This document shows, piece after piece, positions 34,880 through 46,450 of a stretch of DNA of 64,000 nucleotides; the first letter of the stretch is position 1; each line of letters begins with the position of its first letter. Source of the DNA: Congeria kusceri (lineage: Eukaryota; Mollusca; Bivalvia; Myida; Dreissenidae); assembly GCA_027627225.1 (NCBI GenBank), contig CM051038.1, positions 42,350,848-42,414,847 on the forward strand, in the 5' to 3' direction. The position numbers and the translations under genes were made by a program. The notes under the pieces were generated by a model, which had not been told where the DNA came from, did no database searches, and saw only the letters and a program-made list of their open reading frames with translations.

Positions 34880-36850
34880 CATCTAGATGTTAGCTTAAAG
34901 GCATTTGTCTTGTTGAGGGGTCCCGCATTTGTTGTTCATGTATAGTACGCCGATTACGTAATTTATCACCTGTCTGTCCAATGTAAATATTTTTTACAAC
35001 CACTAAACACTAAAACATACATTACATTTTTTACATCACATGACATGTCTGTTTTTATTAATCCCCCGCCGCGAAGCGGCAGGGGGATTATAGGAATGCC
35101 CTTTGTTCGTCCGTCCGTCCGTCTCTCCGTCCGTCCGTCTGTCCGTCTGTCCATCCGTCTGTCCGTCCGTCTGTCCATAATATGTTCGTGTCCGCTCCAT
35201 ATCTCCTATACCCTTTAAAAGGATTTTATGAACATTGGCTCAAATGTTTAGGTCATTGAGACGATGTGCAGAAGGCGTGAGTCAGTTACGCCGGCTCAAG
35301 GTCAAGGTCACACTTGAAGGTCAATTATTCGAGCCTAGATTTCGTGTCCGCTCCATATCTCCTATACCCTTTGAAGGATTTTCATGAAGCTCAAATGTTT
35401 AGGTCATTGAGACGATGTGCAGAAGGCATGAGTCAGTCACACCGGCTCAAGGCCAAGGTCACACTTGTAGGTCATATATTCGAGCCTCAATTTCGTGTCC
35501 GCTCCATATCTCCTATGTGTTTTGAAGGATTTTTATGAAATTTGTCTCAAATGTTTAGGCCATTGAGACGATGTGCAGAAGAAATGGGCCTTTCACGCCA
35601 GCTCAAAGTAAAGGTCACACTTGAAGGTTAAAATTTTGAGCCTCCATTTTCGTGTCCATTTTTCGTGTCCACTCCATATCCCCTATACCGTTTGAAGGAT
35701 TTTCATAATACTTGGCTCAAATTGTTTTGCTTATTGAGACCATGTGCAGAAGGCATAAGCCAGTCACGCCAACTAAAGGTCACACTTGAAGGTTGATTAT
35801 TTGAGCCTGTATTTTCATGTCCGTTCTATGTGCCCTTTAAAGGATTGTTATGAAATTTGCCTCAAATGTTTATCACATTGAGGCAATGTGCAGAAGGCAT
35901 GAGGCAGTCACGCCACCTCAAGGTCAAGGTCACACTTGAAGGTCAAATGGTTGAGCCTCCATTATTGTGTCTGCTCCATATCTCCTATGCCCTCTGAAGG
36001 ATTTTTATAAAACTTGTCAGCTCCATATCGCCTATGCCCTTTAAGGAATGTTCATGAAACTGATTAAGGTCAGTGTGATACTTCAAAGTCACCTTTAAAA
36101 TCTAATGAAGGATCACGGCGGGGGATATAGCTGTCCTGTGGACTGCCTTGTTTGAAATATTTTGCCATTAAAGTCAAACTTATTTCCTTCTATAATGTAA
36201 CTACACAGGCAAGCATCTCAGATCATTACACTTGTAACAGTAGGCTCTATTGTAGTAAATGTGGATTTGGTAAGTAATTGTTTTAAATTTTTACTCTTTA
36301 TTATTTGTGTATTTTGTATAATATTATTCATTCCTGTATCAGTTTTTAAAATTTCCATGTTAATGTTTAGTATTCCAAATACTTCTTTATTTTGAGGATT
36401 GTGAGTAGAAATGAATGGAATTATATTATTATTTTCCTTAGGTGTCTCTGTCAGTAACTTATCACGTGAAATAGACAGAACATTTTGGATACCTTGTATT
36501 ATGACAGTTTTCGGGTATTGTCTTTGTAAAAGTGATATTTGAAGATCTGATAGTCGCTTTAGTTTAAGCTCATGACTGGAGACAATGGTAGAAATTATTT
36601 TAGCAAGTGTTTAAGGAATATTTATTTTAGTGTGTTTATTATGGCATGATGTAAAGTCAACATATTGTCTTGAATCAGTACATTTGTAGTAAATGTCCGT
36701 GATAACGTATGTTTGGCTTTTAATAACTAATATATCAATAAATGGTAACTTATAGCTGCTTATTTGCATTGTAAATTTAATATCAGGGTGTAAATTATTA
36801 AGAATAGTATAAAAATAGTGATGTTCATTTGCATTATTTATCCAACACAT
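34880..36850 (-). mobile_element. Penelope-like element, 3' part (RT end and GIY-YIG endonuclease), decayed and split
   Basis: Minus strand. At 36850-36611 the end of the Penelope-type reverse transcriptase is open: INNANEHHYFYTILNN, LPFIDILVI, TDIYYKCTDSRQYVDF and SCHNKHTKINIP. Downstream fragments (ICTIVSSHELKLKRLSDLQ-like, IPFISTHNPQNKEVFG-like) run to 36151 with stops. After the insertion, 35058-34885 gives SCDVKNVMYVLVFSGCKK and, one frame over, YIGQTGDKLRNRRTIHEQQ and RDPSTRQMPLS, the GIY-YIG endonuclease. Penelope-like elements combine these two domains. The RT N-terminal part is missing; the element ends at an AT microsatellite. Confidence 0.8.
35059..36150. mobile_element. Tandem-repeat element with CCCCCGCC / GGCGGGGG ends, inserted in the Penelope-like element
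   Basis: The left end is a short hairpin (ATCCCCCGCCGC GAA GCGGCAGGGGGAT, 35062-35088). A GTCC/GTCT tetranucleotide tract follows (35108-35175). Then come about six units of roughly 155 bases, each starting near GTGTCCGCTCCATATCTCC (about 35188, 35345, 35496, 35664, 35817, 35966). They contain CTCAAATGTTTAGGTCATTG, GATGTGCAGAAGGCATGAG and CAAGGTCACACTTGAAGGTC. The right end reads CACGGCGGGGGATATAG. No protein frame is seen. Confidence 0.8.
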
Positions 36851-36883
36851 GAAGCAATAATAAAAACATGATTTGGATAATTA

Positions 36884-36889
<6 letters not shown>

Positions 36890-36940
<51 letters not shown>
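36890..36940. repeat. (AT)n microsatellite
   Basis: About 25 AT units at the broken end of the Penelope-like element. Confidence 0.95.
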
Positions 36941-36941
<1 letters not shown>

Positions 36942-37940
36942 CTACGTCTACGGCGTATGGGCGATGCGGATAATTTTCCAGTACTTGGGCGAGTTTATCG
37001 TTTTCTTCCAGAAGCGTTATGTGTGCACATAATTTCGCGTGAACAATCTTTGATGCATATCTAAACGTTACAAAATAGACGGCATTGTCTCATTTAAAGC
37101 AGTTTTTTGAAAAAAATAAAATAAATTCCTCGCCCTTATGCACATTCGCCTTAATGCGCCGCCAATTTATAGAAACTTTAGTGTATACATCTAAAGCAGT
37201 TGGTGCAATACTTATGAATTTGTGTTTCTCTACATTTAATGTTTTTTAATCTAAAGATGTCAGATTGTTTTTTTATTAATATGTACAAACTTGCCTGTTA
37301 TAACAAATTCGTCGTTTTTGTTGTTCTTATTCACATAAGATTTACAGGTGCTAAAATTAGCACAATACATCCTTTCTAAATATATCAAACCGGAAGTATG
37401 ACACACGATAAAAGATTTTCCATTTATATTAATGTTTTGTACACGTTTTTATAAATAGATTTATACAGGTAGATGGTGCTAAATTCGCGAAAATCTTCAA
37501 CAAAATCTGGAATTATTATTTTGAAATAATCTAACCTTAAGAAGTGGAATTAATATTTCAAGATAGAAAGTCCAATTGTTGAATTCAGTTAAAATAATGA
37601 TGTATTGCGCTAGTTATAGTTATATTGATAAGCATTTTATTGTACACATTTGAATCTAAGCAGTCGTTGTTTTATATAAATTAGTTAATAGTGTAGATGT
37701 TGCTGTTGTCTAACACATGTTCTAAAAGAACCCATACTGATTGTTATACCATGTCGTGCCACTTCTTTTATTGTTCTAGTTAATATATTCTGATATTTGT
37801 TTATTCAAATGAGAAAGGGCTAGGTTCACGAAGGGTGAAAATATGCCCTGTTTCAAAAGTTATTGACTGTACTTTTGTCTACAAGGACAATCTTTCAGAT
37901 GTATGAAAACAACTTATTTTTAGAAATTCTATTACTTTAT
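36941..37940. other. No gene seen
   Basis: AT-rich sequence with no domain recognised. The last part leads into the palindrome-bearing repeat block. Confidence 0.4.
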
Positions 37941-38640
37941 TATGGTTGCTATGGCAACGTTCTAAATATGTATTAATTTGTCATTTGGTTTAATATATGT
38001 GTGTATATATGTAATTTTACCAACAAAATATATTTCAGCATATATGTGAACACCAAAGAAAACATTGCAGTTGAGATATAACAACATATCATGGTTGGTT
38101 TCCATGGTAATAATTAACAAATGATGTTTTTTTCAATGAAATATGCATGCAAATCAATGAAAGTATTGTAATTACACATTATACACAGTGTGCTTTCTCT
38201 TATGCATCATTATTAAAATGTCGGCTTATTTGCAAATGTTTTATGTAAATATAATGTATAAGTATACCATACGTATCCATGGTAACAGTTATATTTTACC
38301 CAAAAAACTAATATGTAGACAATATAAGGATGATAGCATTCTTTTATGTCCGGAAAAAAACAAAACAATTCCATTATCAATTTCGATTTCCAAAAATACC
38401 GACATATAAACAAGAATACAGGAAGACATTTTACAAAACATACAACTTTAATTAATGGTCTGTTACCATGGTAACAGTTTTTCATTGAAGAATAGTAAAC
38501 AAAATATAAATACGCTGCCCATACTTAATGCACACTTTATCCAAACAGTCCGATTTCAAATGAAAGGAAAATATTATTTATACTGCGCCTGTAAATACAT
38601 GTTGCCATGGTAATTCATCTCATATACCAAAATATATTAT
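37941..38640. repeat. Degenerate tandem repeat, each unit with an RFX X-box-like palindrome
   Basis: X-box-like sites occur at 37945-37958 (GTTGCTATGGCAAC), about 38097-38110 (GTTTCCATGGTAAT), 38272-38285 (GTATCCATGGTAAC), 38462-38475 (GTTACCATGGTAAC) and 38601-38614 (GTTGCCATGGTAAT). Spacing is 139-190 bases. Flanking phrases also recur in degenerate form (for example ATATGGAGACATATATGATA against ATATGTAGACAATATAAGGA). No gene frame is seen. Confidence 0.65.
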
Positions 38641-38954
38641 ATGGAGACATATATGATATTACAGAATAAGGAACCCCAGCACACATATACAACAAAAAGA
38701 AACATCAAATAATGGTGATGGCATAAGCGGCACTGTTACTTACTTTCATAACATATTACAACATATTAAACATGTGAAGTCAGTGAATATAAACTTTTCA
38801 CTAACCTAAAAGCAATTAATTTGTAACGTGTCACTATGAGTGCTATCAAACATGTAAATAGTACACAAGTTAGCAAATGGTTGAACTTTTGTAAAGTTAT
38901 TATCTATCATAAAGCCCCAATAACGTTGAAAACGTTGTTAGATTGAGACGTACA

Positions 38955-39800
38955 TTTCTGCTAAAGTATAATGGCGATTATACGAAATGACGGTGTACTA
39001 GAAACAAATGCGGTCCTGTCGTTTTGTCCTCTTAATGCAATGTAAAAAAGATGCGATTATTCAAATCGCAATTTTACGAAAAATGCAATTATAAGGACAA
39101 TTATCATGGTTATTTAAAAATTAAATACGAGTGGAGAAGATGCGATTATACGAATCGCCAACTGGCGGTTATTTTCACACCTGTTTGATTGATAACCGCC
39201 ATCCTTTGTTTCACATATTTCAGGTGTAAGCGCTGAAGTTATATAAACAAGGTACTACTTTTAATGTGTGATAGGGCACGAAGTAATTTATGCGAAATCT
39301 GAAAGATCACCAACATAACATTGGTATACGATCATATGCCATCTGCAAACTACAACGAAAAACTGTATTGTTTAATAAGTCATTGTTGAATAAATATTCT
39401 AACATGATACTCGCTTTTTTTTTTGATAGACAAAGCACAATATTATCGTTGTTAAACTACACAATAAACAACACAAAAAGAAGTCCCGATTCTGAGCGGT
39501 ACATAGTAAAAAGTAGTTCCAATTATAATTGCAAAAATATGTCAACTCATGTTATAATCAGAATAATTTTCGCATTATCGTTGTTTATCAGCCAATAAAC
39601 AATTTAAATTCAACCTGTTTTGTATTTACGTTAAAGACATATTTATCCTGTTTTTACAATTGTGGGTCAAATTGTACAGAAATATTGCAATTACAGAATG
39701 ATGTTTTGTATTATTTAGAAATGATGCTATCATACTGAAAATGCGATTATATGAATAATCGCGGCGGTCCGGTGACTATTCCTGTTTTAATGGCGATTCG
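38955..39800. repeat. Region with recurrent GCGATTATACGA motif
   Basis: Variants of ATGGCGATTATACGAAAT occur at about 38971, 39050, 39140, 39741 and 39791, several followed by GC-rich GGCGG. They may be subterminal repeats of a DNA transposon. No arm boundaries could be set and no frame is recognised. Confidence 0.4.
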
Positions 39801-39899
39801 ATTGCATGTTGAATATTCATTTCATGAGTGTGTTCAGCATTGAAAATTAAGATAGGGAAAACCATCGAAAGGAAACCTATCAATCCACTTGCGTATTAT

Positions 39900-42800
39900 T
39901 TACTCTTCCACAGTACTGAAATCAGACTCGGATTCGGAGTCGGAGGTGTCCACAGTTTGTGGCACATGAGAGGCATCATCAATGTACTTACTCCAGTCCT
40001 GTATGCCACAATTGTTTGTTTGTCCTGCTAATCCAGACAGATACCAAATGACAGATGCAACATGCGAACATGTGCCAACTGTTCGCGCACCTGCCCGGCA
40101 TTGACAGTACCATTCTTTAACATGGTCTGAATCATATTGAATCCAGACCTGATATGTCTTGGAAGAAATATGACGTCTCTGGAGACGGACACGCAAGAGA
40201 TCACAGGTTTCTCTGAATACATCGATTGTGCATTCAGAACCCATGTATTCCTGAATGTAAGATGGACACAGCTTCAACTGGTATGTGCATAATGTCAGGA
40301 TTTTAAGCATTGTTTCATCAAGTTGAGGAAAGTCTGTGACAGTGTCGCTTACAGTTGCCCATTTACTTATACTACGGCGATTAAGGTTGTTTTTTCTTCT
40401 ATAAATGTTTGCAATGTATTTTTGTCATTTAATTTAGCTAGCATCCTTTCAGCACATAGCAGATCTTCCGAAGAGTCAGAGGTGGCATTTAAAGGTGAAA
40501 GAAACTTGTTGCATAAAGCACATATAATTTTAATATAGTCGCCTATGTATGGCACTTGATTTGTTGGAAGGATGTGGTCTAAGTACTTCCATCGTTTAAT
40601 TCGGGCGTTAGCAGCTTCGACCACCCATCTAACCTGCAATTATAATGCGAAATACAAGAATAATCGATTGATGATTTGAATAGCTTATGCCTAGATCACA
40701 TTTGGCCCGGCGTCGTACGATAAATTCGTATACGATTTTCCGTACGATTTTAGGCATCATAGGTGGCTATGGGCTTCGGCTTCTGTGTTGACATTGTATA
40801 TGACCTCCGTGCGAATTTTTCTACTGACTTTCGGGAGCAGGTGATGGCGAATACGGAAATCGCACGGAGCCCGTGGGGCATTCGTGCGGACGTCGGACGG
40901 TACCACCTACGATATGTCTACGAGCTACGTGCTTACGACTTTTAAAATGTGTATAACTTTCAGTTCAACAGAATCGTATAGGGTACCGTGCTCGTAAATC
41001 CGTACGATGTCGTACGAAAATCCTTAAGGAGGCCACACAGAAAGCGAGTTAAGGAGAGTTTACGGGCGCCGTAGACGCATGTTAGTCCAAATGTGAACTA
41101 GGTATTTAATTAGGATTTAAACATGCGCATGTACGATCTTACAACAGATATAGTGACATACATATAAATTAAAACAATTAAAGTCAATTGTCATGTACGA
41201 TTTAAAACAAAAGAAAAGCTTATAAAAACCATTGTTGTAATACACTTAGTTACTTTTTAATGACAAACTATTTTTCGGATGTTGAGACAGAAACTCAAAT
41301 ACATGTATATACGTTGATTCCACAGTTCCAATAGGTTACAAAACACTAATAAAGTATTCAAACGTCGACAGTCGTATTTGTTGATTTATTAGATAATTTA
41401 GTTTTTCCTTCGCCATATTTATGTGTTTTAGTCTGTATTCAAGTTATAGTGTCACTTTCATCTGCGTATTTTGACAATAATTGACATGAATTATATACAC
41501 TTTAAATATTATCAATTACACGTACATATGGCACTAGCTGCATCGATGGAATATTGAATGTGAGTCTACGTAACATGCATATGTAACCAGCAATAATTAT
41601 TGAGTACTGTAATACGCAGAAATAACAACCGTACCTTTGTGACGAGCCGTTGGCCAACTCTGTTGGTAGTTGTTTTGTTCCTCGCGGAATAAACGATGGC
41701 ATCTGCGCTCGAATCCCGAGATCCTCAAGTAGAGAAATGGCATCACGGAAACCTCTATCAACTACAAATACGTCGTTTTCCTTGACCCAGTTCTTTATTT
41801 CTTCGATGTTATTTGTTATTATATGTTGCAGTATTGAAGCATCATTGCTTTTTACTATTTGCCAAATATGGCCCGATTACAGAAATAAAATACCCTGAAG
41901 TAGTAACAATAACCATGGGTTTCACTAAAGGTCGTCCTTTGTGCATGCTATATGTTTGCCTTTGAAATTGAAAGTTTCCACTTTTTTGAATATATATGTA
42001 CGTACCGTCAAGGACGAGAATAACATGTTCTTTGTTTTCGGTGAACAGAATTTGCGCTGAAGCACTTGTATGTTTATTAATAACATCTTCACGTGATATG
42101 TGGGAGAACCCAATATTACACGGCACAAAGCTGGAAATAAGAACATTTCTTGATGTGTGTATAGCTCTTCTGACGCTCGATTTGGAAATATCAAAAAGTG
42201 TTGCAAGAACTTTATTCGAAAGACCCGATTTGAACTTTAAAAGAAAAATTCCAAGAGTGGTTGCCACAGTTCTTGCATGCGTGTTTCTGAGGGATTGTCC
42301 GACGGCATTCAATAGGTGTTTAAAGTTAGACACAGAAATCCCAGTTAGATTCATAATATCTTCATCACCCAATGATTCAAAATTGTCAAAAGACAGCCTT
42401 TTATTGGTTGATCGAATGGAATACTCCCGAACTGTATTTAGCAGTTTAAGCAAAGAGGATCTGTTAAAAAATGCATTGTCAATAGTTAATCGACGTGATG
42501 TGACGTTTTCTTCAAAAGCAGTACAATATTGTTTGATATGGCCTGGGCAACACCTACTTTCCTCTGTAATGAGAACATTGTGGTTGACGAAGGTTTCCGT
42601 TCTGAACAGGAACAACAATTAATTTAGGTCCAGGTTTCTTACAAATAAAACAATAGGCATGACTTTTTGAAGTAGTCTTAATATTCATTTGTATTGACGG
42701 GGAGCTGCTTTATAGAACAGTTTCTTTATCTTGAGACAGCGCTTAACTGCTAGAGGTGACGCGTGTAGGTTGTTGAAATGTATCGTTGTAAGCTGGGCGA

Positions 42801-42958
42801 CTACAGGTCCCACAGATAAATTGTTCTTTCGTTGCATCTAACATAAAATTCTTCTTTAAATATTTGGAGACATGTTTGTTAATGAGTCGGCGCTCGTGTA
42901 GTTTAAGATACTTGTTGCATAGAACGCACGTTTTTAAAGGCATGCTGAAAGAAATCAA
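39900..42958 (-). pseudogene. DDE_Tnp_4-type transposase with SWIM zinc finger, several frameshifts
   Basis: Minus strand. A first part (42958-42743) has a C4-type finger (CVLC ... CGTC) after MPLKT. A further CFICKK finger lies at about 42660, and SRCCPGHI follows. The main frame 42618-41842 has a helix-turn-helix region (GLSNKVLATLFDISKSSVRR) and the first catalytic Asp in VLDGTYIYI (about 42000). After a shift near 41850 comes the second Asp in VVDRGFRDA (about 41765). A GT donor at about 41639 and a TTGCAG acceptor at about 40636 bound an intron. The next exon gives the third acidic residue in RWVVEAANARIKRW. After another shift near 40380, the C-terminus carries a SWIM finger (WYCQCRAGARTVGTCSHV) and an acidic tail, ending at TAA 39900-39902. 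DDE_4 folds are typical of PIF/Harbinger and ISL2EU-like elements. Frameshifts in at least three places make it inactive. Confidence 0.72.
40688..41105. mobile_element. MITE-like element inside the transposase intron
   Basis: The left end is GCCTAGATCACATTTGGC and the right end, as reverse complement, is ACCTAGTTCACATTTGGA. The body is unusually rich in CG and TACG (CGTCGTACGATAAATTCG, ATCCGTACGATGTCGTACG) with internal inverted repeats. It is about 415 bases and has no real frame. It lies wholly between the donor at about 41639 and the acceptor at about 40636. Confidence 0.65.
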
Positions 42959-43423
42959 ATTAAGAACTTAGAGGTTAAATATAATGCTGACATTTATTTT
43001 ATTTTAAGCATTGTATTTACTGATGCACATTGTCATTGCTGTAATACGGTTGCATAGTAAAGAAAACGGAAAAAAAAATTAGTATCGCCACCGAGATTTG
43101 AATTGCGTACTACAGCGTGTTAGTACACGACACTGTCCATTACACCACGCCAACTATCGTACTATACTTTGAAAATTCGCACTACTTAAACAAAAGAAAT
43201 GACGTGCAGTGACAGCGCATATTTCATTTAAACCTGATTAAACCATTCATGCTGTGATCATTTGAACACAAACGTTTATTTCAACAGTTTTACATTTACA
43301 ATGACACTTTGAAATCTATTTAGCGTTAGAAAACATAGTTTTAAACCAAAAAATAGCCTCAGTCGTATGCAGACGACGTACAATAGAACCAATAATTTCT
43401 TACTTCATCATGATTTTCAACAG
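42959..43423. other. No gene seen apart from a tRNA-like sequence
   Basis: AT-rich sequence ending in the acceptor TGATTTTCAACAG of the phosphatase exon. Confidence 0.4.
43082..43154 (-). repeat. tRNA-Arg-like sequence (tRNA pseudogene or SINE head)
   Basis: Minus strand, 73 bases. GTGGTGTAATGGACAGTG matches the D-arm region of tRNA-Arg-type genes (box A). AATTCAAATCTCGG stands at the place of box B and the T-arm. The acceptor stem does not pair well and the anticodon arm is altered, so it is not a functional tRNA. Confidence 0.5.
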
Positions 43424-45149
43424 ACATCACAAGAATTTCAATATCGTACAGTAATAACAAAGATAATTGATTTTGTTCGCTTGCTACACGACCACAATGT
43501 GAACACTGTTGTTGCATTTTGTGAACAGGTATGTAGAGGATCATATTTATTATTCGATTTAAATTCTGGTTTCTTCATATTGAAAGAAATATGTGCGCAT
43601 TGTTTGGTTTCGTCAAATCTCCAATCATCACACACGACAGACACAAACATGTAATTCTACTTTATCACGCTTATAAATCGTTATTCTATTACGACTTTCA
43701 CATGGAGTTTCATAAGATAAGTGATAACAATAATTTGTGTGTGTTTAAATCCAAACAAAGTAGATGATACTCAAACTGAAGACAGACGACACAACACAAT
43801 TATATTACTATATGTTTTATTACTTCAAGTTTATATATAAATTTCTAACAGTTAAAGATATACTTGCTGTTAACAAAGTGAATACCGGAATAGCATTAAA
43901 GCGACACAATGATAGCCAACCGTTATTTTCTATCCAAATGTGAAGCCGCGGTATTTTATGAACAATTATGCTTCACTATAATGGTGCGCAATAAACTGTT
44001 ACGATATGTTAAGGTAAGTCCCTTCGTGCCCGTGGGTGACAGCGTCCTCGTGCTTGGTACATTCACAGCCACACAGCTGTCTAGCAAATGTAGAGGCCAT
44101 TATGTAGATAATGTTGTCAGATACAAACATATTGAGGTAATTATTTATTTCATATGTAACTATATAAATGTGCTTCCAAAATTGCTTATACGTGACTAAA
44201 CACATTAAAACTAATGTAGCGAGATACAATTGTAAAAACACAATAAGTGAAATATTATTTGTACTTAAAGCACAATTCTAGAACTGACATGAAATGTTTG
44301 CCATTATTTGTCAGAAACAACGTTTCGACGTCCGTGTCTTCCAATTTCTGAAGTGGCCGAAGGATTCTCCTGTTTGCAAACCTGATGATATGCTGAGTAC
44401 TGTGGTCGATGCACAGGATTGTTCAAAGAATGGCCCAGTGGGGATACAATGTCAGTGAGTATATGCTATTACATTGAAGACAATTCTTCGTATGTCATCT
44501 AATATACAAAGTACGTGACAAACCAATGTATTATGCATGTCGATTTCTTCAGCATTGTGTCATGGCTTTTGGGATATGTTTGTCAACGTAATCAATGCTA
44601 TTCAAGTTTACTAAATTATAACGTTGTACGTACTGTACATACTGTAGTGATGGCTACACACGCAGTGGTCTGTTTGCGGTCATGTGGTGCATTGTGAAGG
44701 AATAAAACGTGACGGAGACGTGGCTTTTGCAGAAACAGTACGAATGGTCAGAAAGAGAAGGAAGCAAATAATAACTAACGAGGTACGTTAGTTTCGATAT
44801 AAACGTATAAAATAGTTCCCCGGTGTATATTCAAATTAGTTGACGCTTCCCTGGTGTATTATTTGGTATGAATGTCAGTTAAAATTCCAATGTAGTCTTA
44901 AATCAGTTGTAGCTTTTTCTGAATGGTAATGGTTTTAACCATTTCACTTTTGTTTGAAAGAAGGACGTAATTTGACACGTGCCACTGAAATCATAACGCA
45001 CCTCCATGCATATGGTTGTAATATGATTTGATGTCATTATGTTATTGTTCCGTTCCTTTTTTCAGGCGCAATACCGATTCTGCCACGAATTCACACGAAA
45101 GTACGTGGAAGGGTTCCACGAATATGTGAATGATTTTGAGATCAAATAG
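43424..45149 (+). pseudogene. Receptor-type tyrosine phosphatase D2-like domain, last five exons, one frameshift
   Basis: Exons: 43424-43528 (TSQEFQYRTV ... IIDFVRLLHDHNVNTVV), about 44014-44136 (FVPVGDSVLVLGTFTA ... YVDNVVRYKHIE), 44315-44454 (FDVRVFQFLKWPKDSP ... GPVGIQC), 44648-44782 (HDGYTRSGLFAVMWCIV ... AFAETVRMVRKRRKQ), 45066-45149 (AQYRFCHEFTRKYVEGF and on, TAG). Introns have GT-AG ends, and the order matches the membrane-distal PTP domain of receptor phosphatases. Cys-x5-Arg is kept (CHDGYTR), but the preceding His is Gln and WPD is WPK, as in inactive D2 domains. Exon 4 lacks one base (AAG GAA TAA where ERIKR-like sequence is expected), which breaks the frame. The start of exon 2 is uncertain. 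No upstream phosphatase exons were found, so this may be a partial copy. Confidence 0.75.
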
Positions 45150-46450
45150 CCCATACTACACACTAAGTGATAAGCAGTTGCCAAAAACATACATTCACTT
45201 AAATATATAAGCAAGTGTCTTGATAATTAGACTATTATAGTAAATCATCGTGTCTTTGTCTATCACTAAACGATTTGTGCTATTGTGTTAATATATATTC
45301 ACAAGTTGTTATGTGTATAGCATATATTTTTGTTTTGGACACACGTTGCACATGCCATTGCCATTTGTTCATCGTTTAATCCACCTTCTATTGTGTATTT
45401 GCCATGTTTAACACACTGCATGCGATAGTCGATAATAGATGCATGTATTACCAATTCATTCATTCAATTCATGACATTTTACCAATAATATAATACTATT
45501 TTAAATAACTATTTAAAACTAATTTTGAAATCGATACAATCTCACAGTGGAAACATATTAATGCATCATCGTCTGAGTCACACGCATACTATTCATGGAC
45601 CGTATTACATAAAATTTGATATACTATTATTTTTGTTAATTAAATGGGAACAAAACGCCGACGGCTGTCAATAGGATTGGTTTACGGTTGATATATTTGC
45701 ATGTACCAGTATTTTGTCGAAGAACATGTCCAATTTTATGTTCAACAATAATGCATGATATATCGAACTATGACAAAGAGGGCTGAAAATCTGTTACAAA
45801 ATAGTCCTGTGATTTAGTCTATGAAACAATCGAGTTTGATTCCGCATAGGTGTTCATTTTGTTATCAATTACAGTAGATGAATACCACGCAACATATATC
45901 TTGAATAATAATTAGATCTAGCATTACCAAGCCAAAGAGTTGTTTGGGTTTTCACGATATTGATTATCGCTGTCATACCCAGTCGATGCATTGCATTATT
46001 CTTCCTGTTAAAAGTTTAAGTTATTTGTTATTACTGTTTATGACTGTATAACATATTTAGATTGTGAAGAGGTTTCGATTGATAATCACGCCGCCTCTTT
46101 CTGATAACAAAATCTATAAATCAAAACAGGTATTCTCCTCTAGTCCTCTTATGCTTTGTCCTCAAGGAAGTATCGATATTTTTAGGGCAAAGAATGCAAT
46201 GGAATGTTGACAAACACTTTCCACGTAGGCCTACCTAATATGTTGATATTTTAAATTCCGCCATTTTTTTCAAATTTAATTTCTAACTTAAAGCTGTTCG
46301 CACATACAACATTCATGCATGTACAGTGACATATATTACATTGATCGGGTAATAAGCTGAATAAAATGTATAATCGTGCTATCTCGTTTGAGTTATAAAC
46401 AATCATATTTTGTGTTAGATCCATATCTATAAATCATATGAGGCGTGTAG
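45150..46450. other. No gene seen; 3' flank of the phosphatase-like gene
   Basis: AT-rich sequence with no recognised frame. Confidence 0.4.

Noticed and set aside
38962..39200. CRISPR-like spaced repeats
   Set aside because: GCGATTATACGA variants are irregularly spaced and diverged, and this is a eukaryotic genome.
40763..40945. 60-codon plus frame
   Set aside because: Lies inside the CG-rich MITE in the transposase intron.
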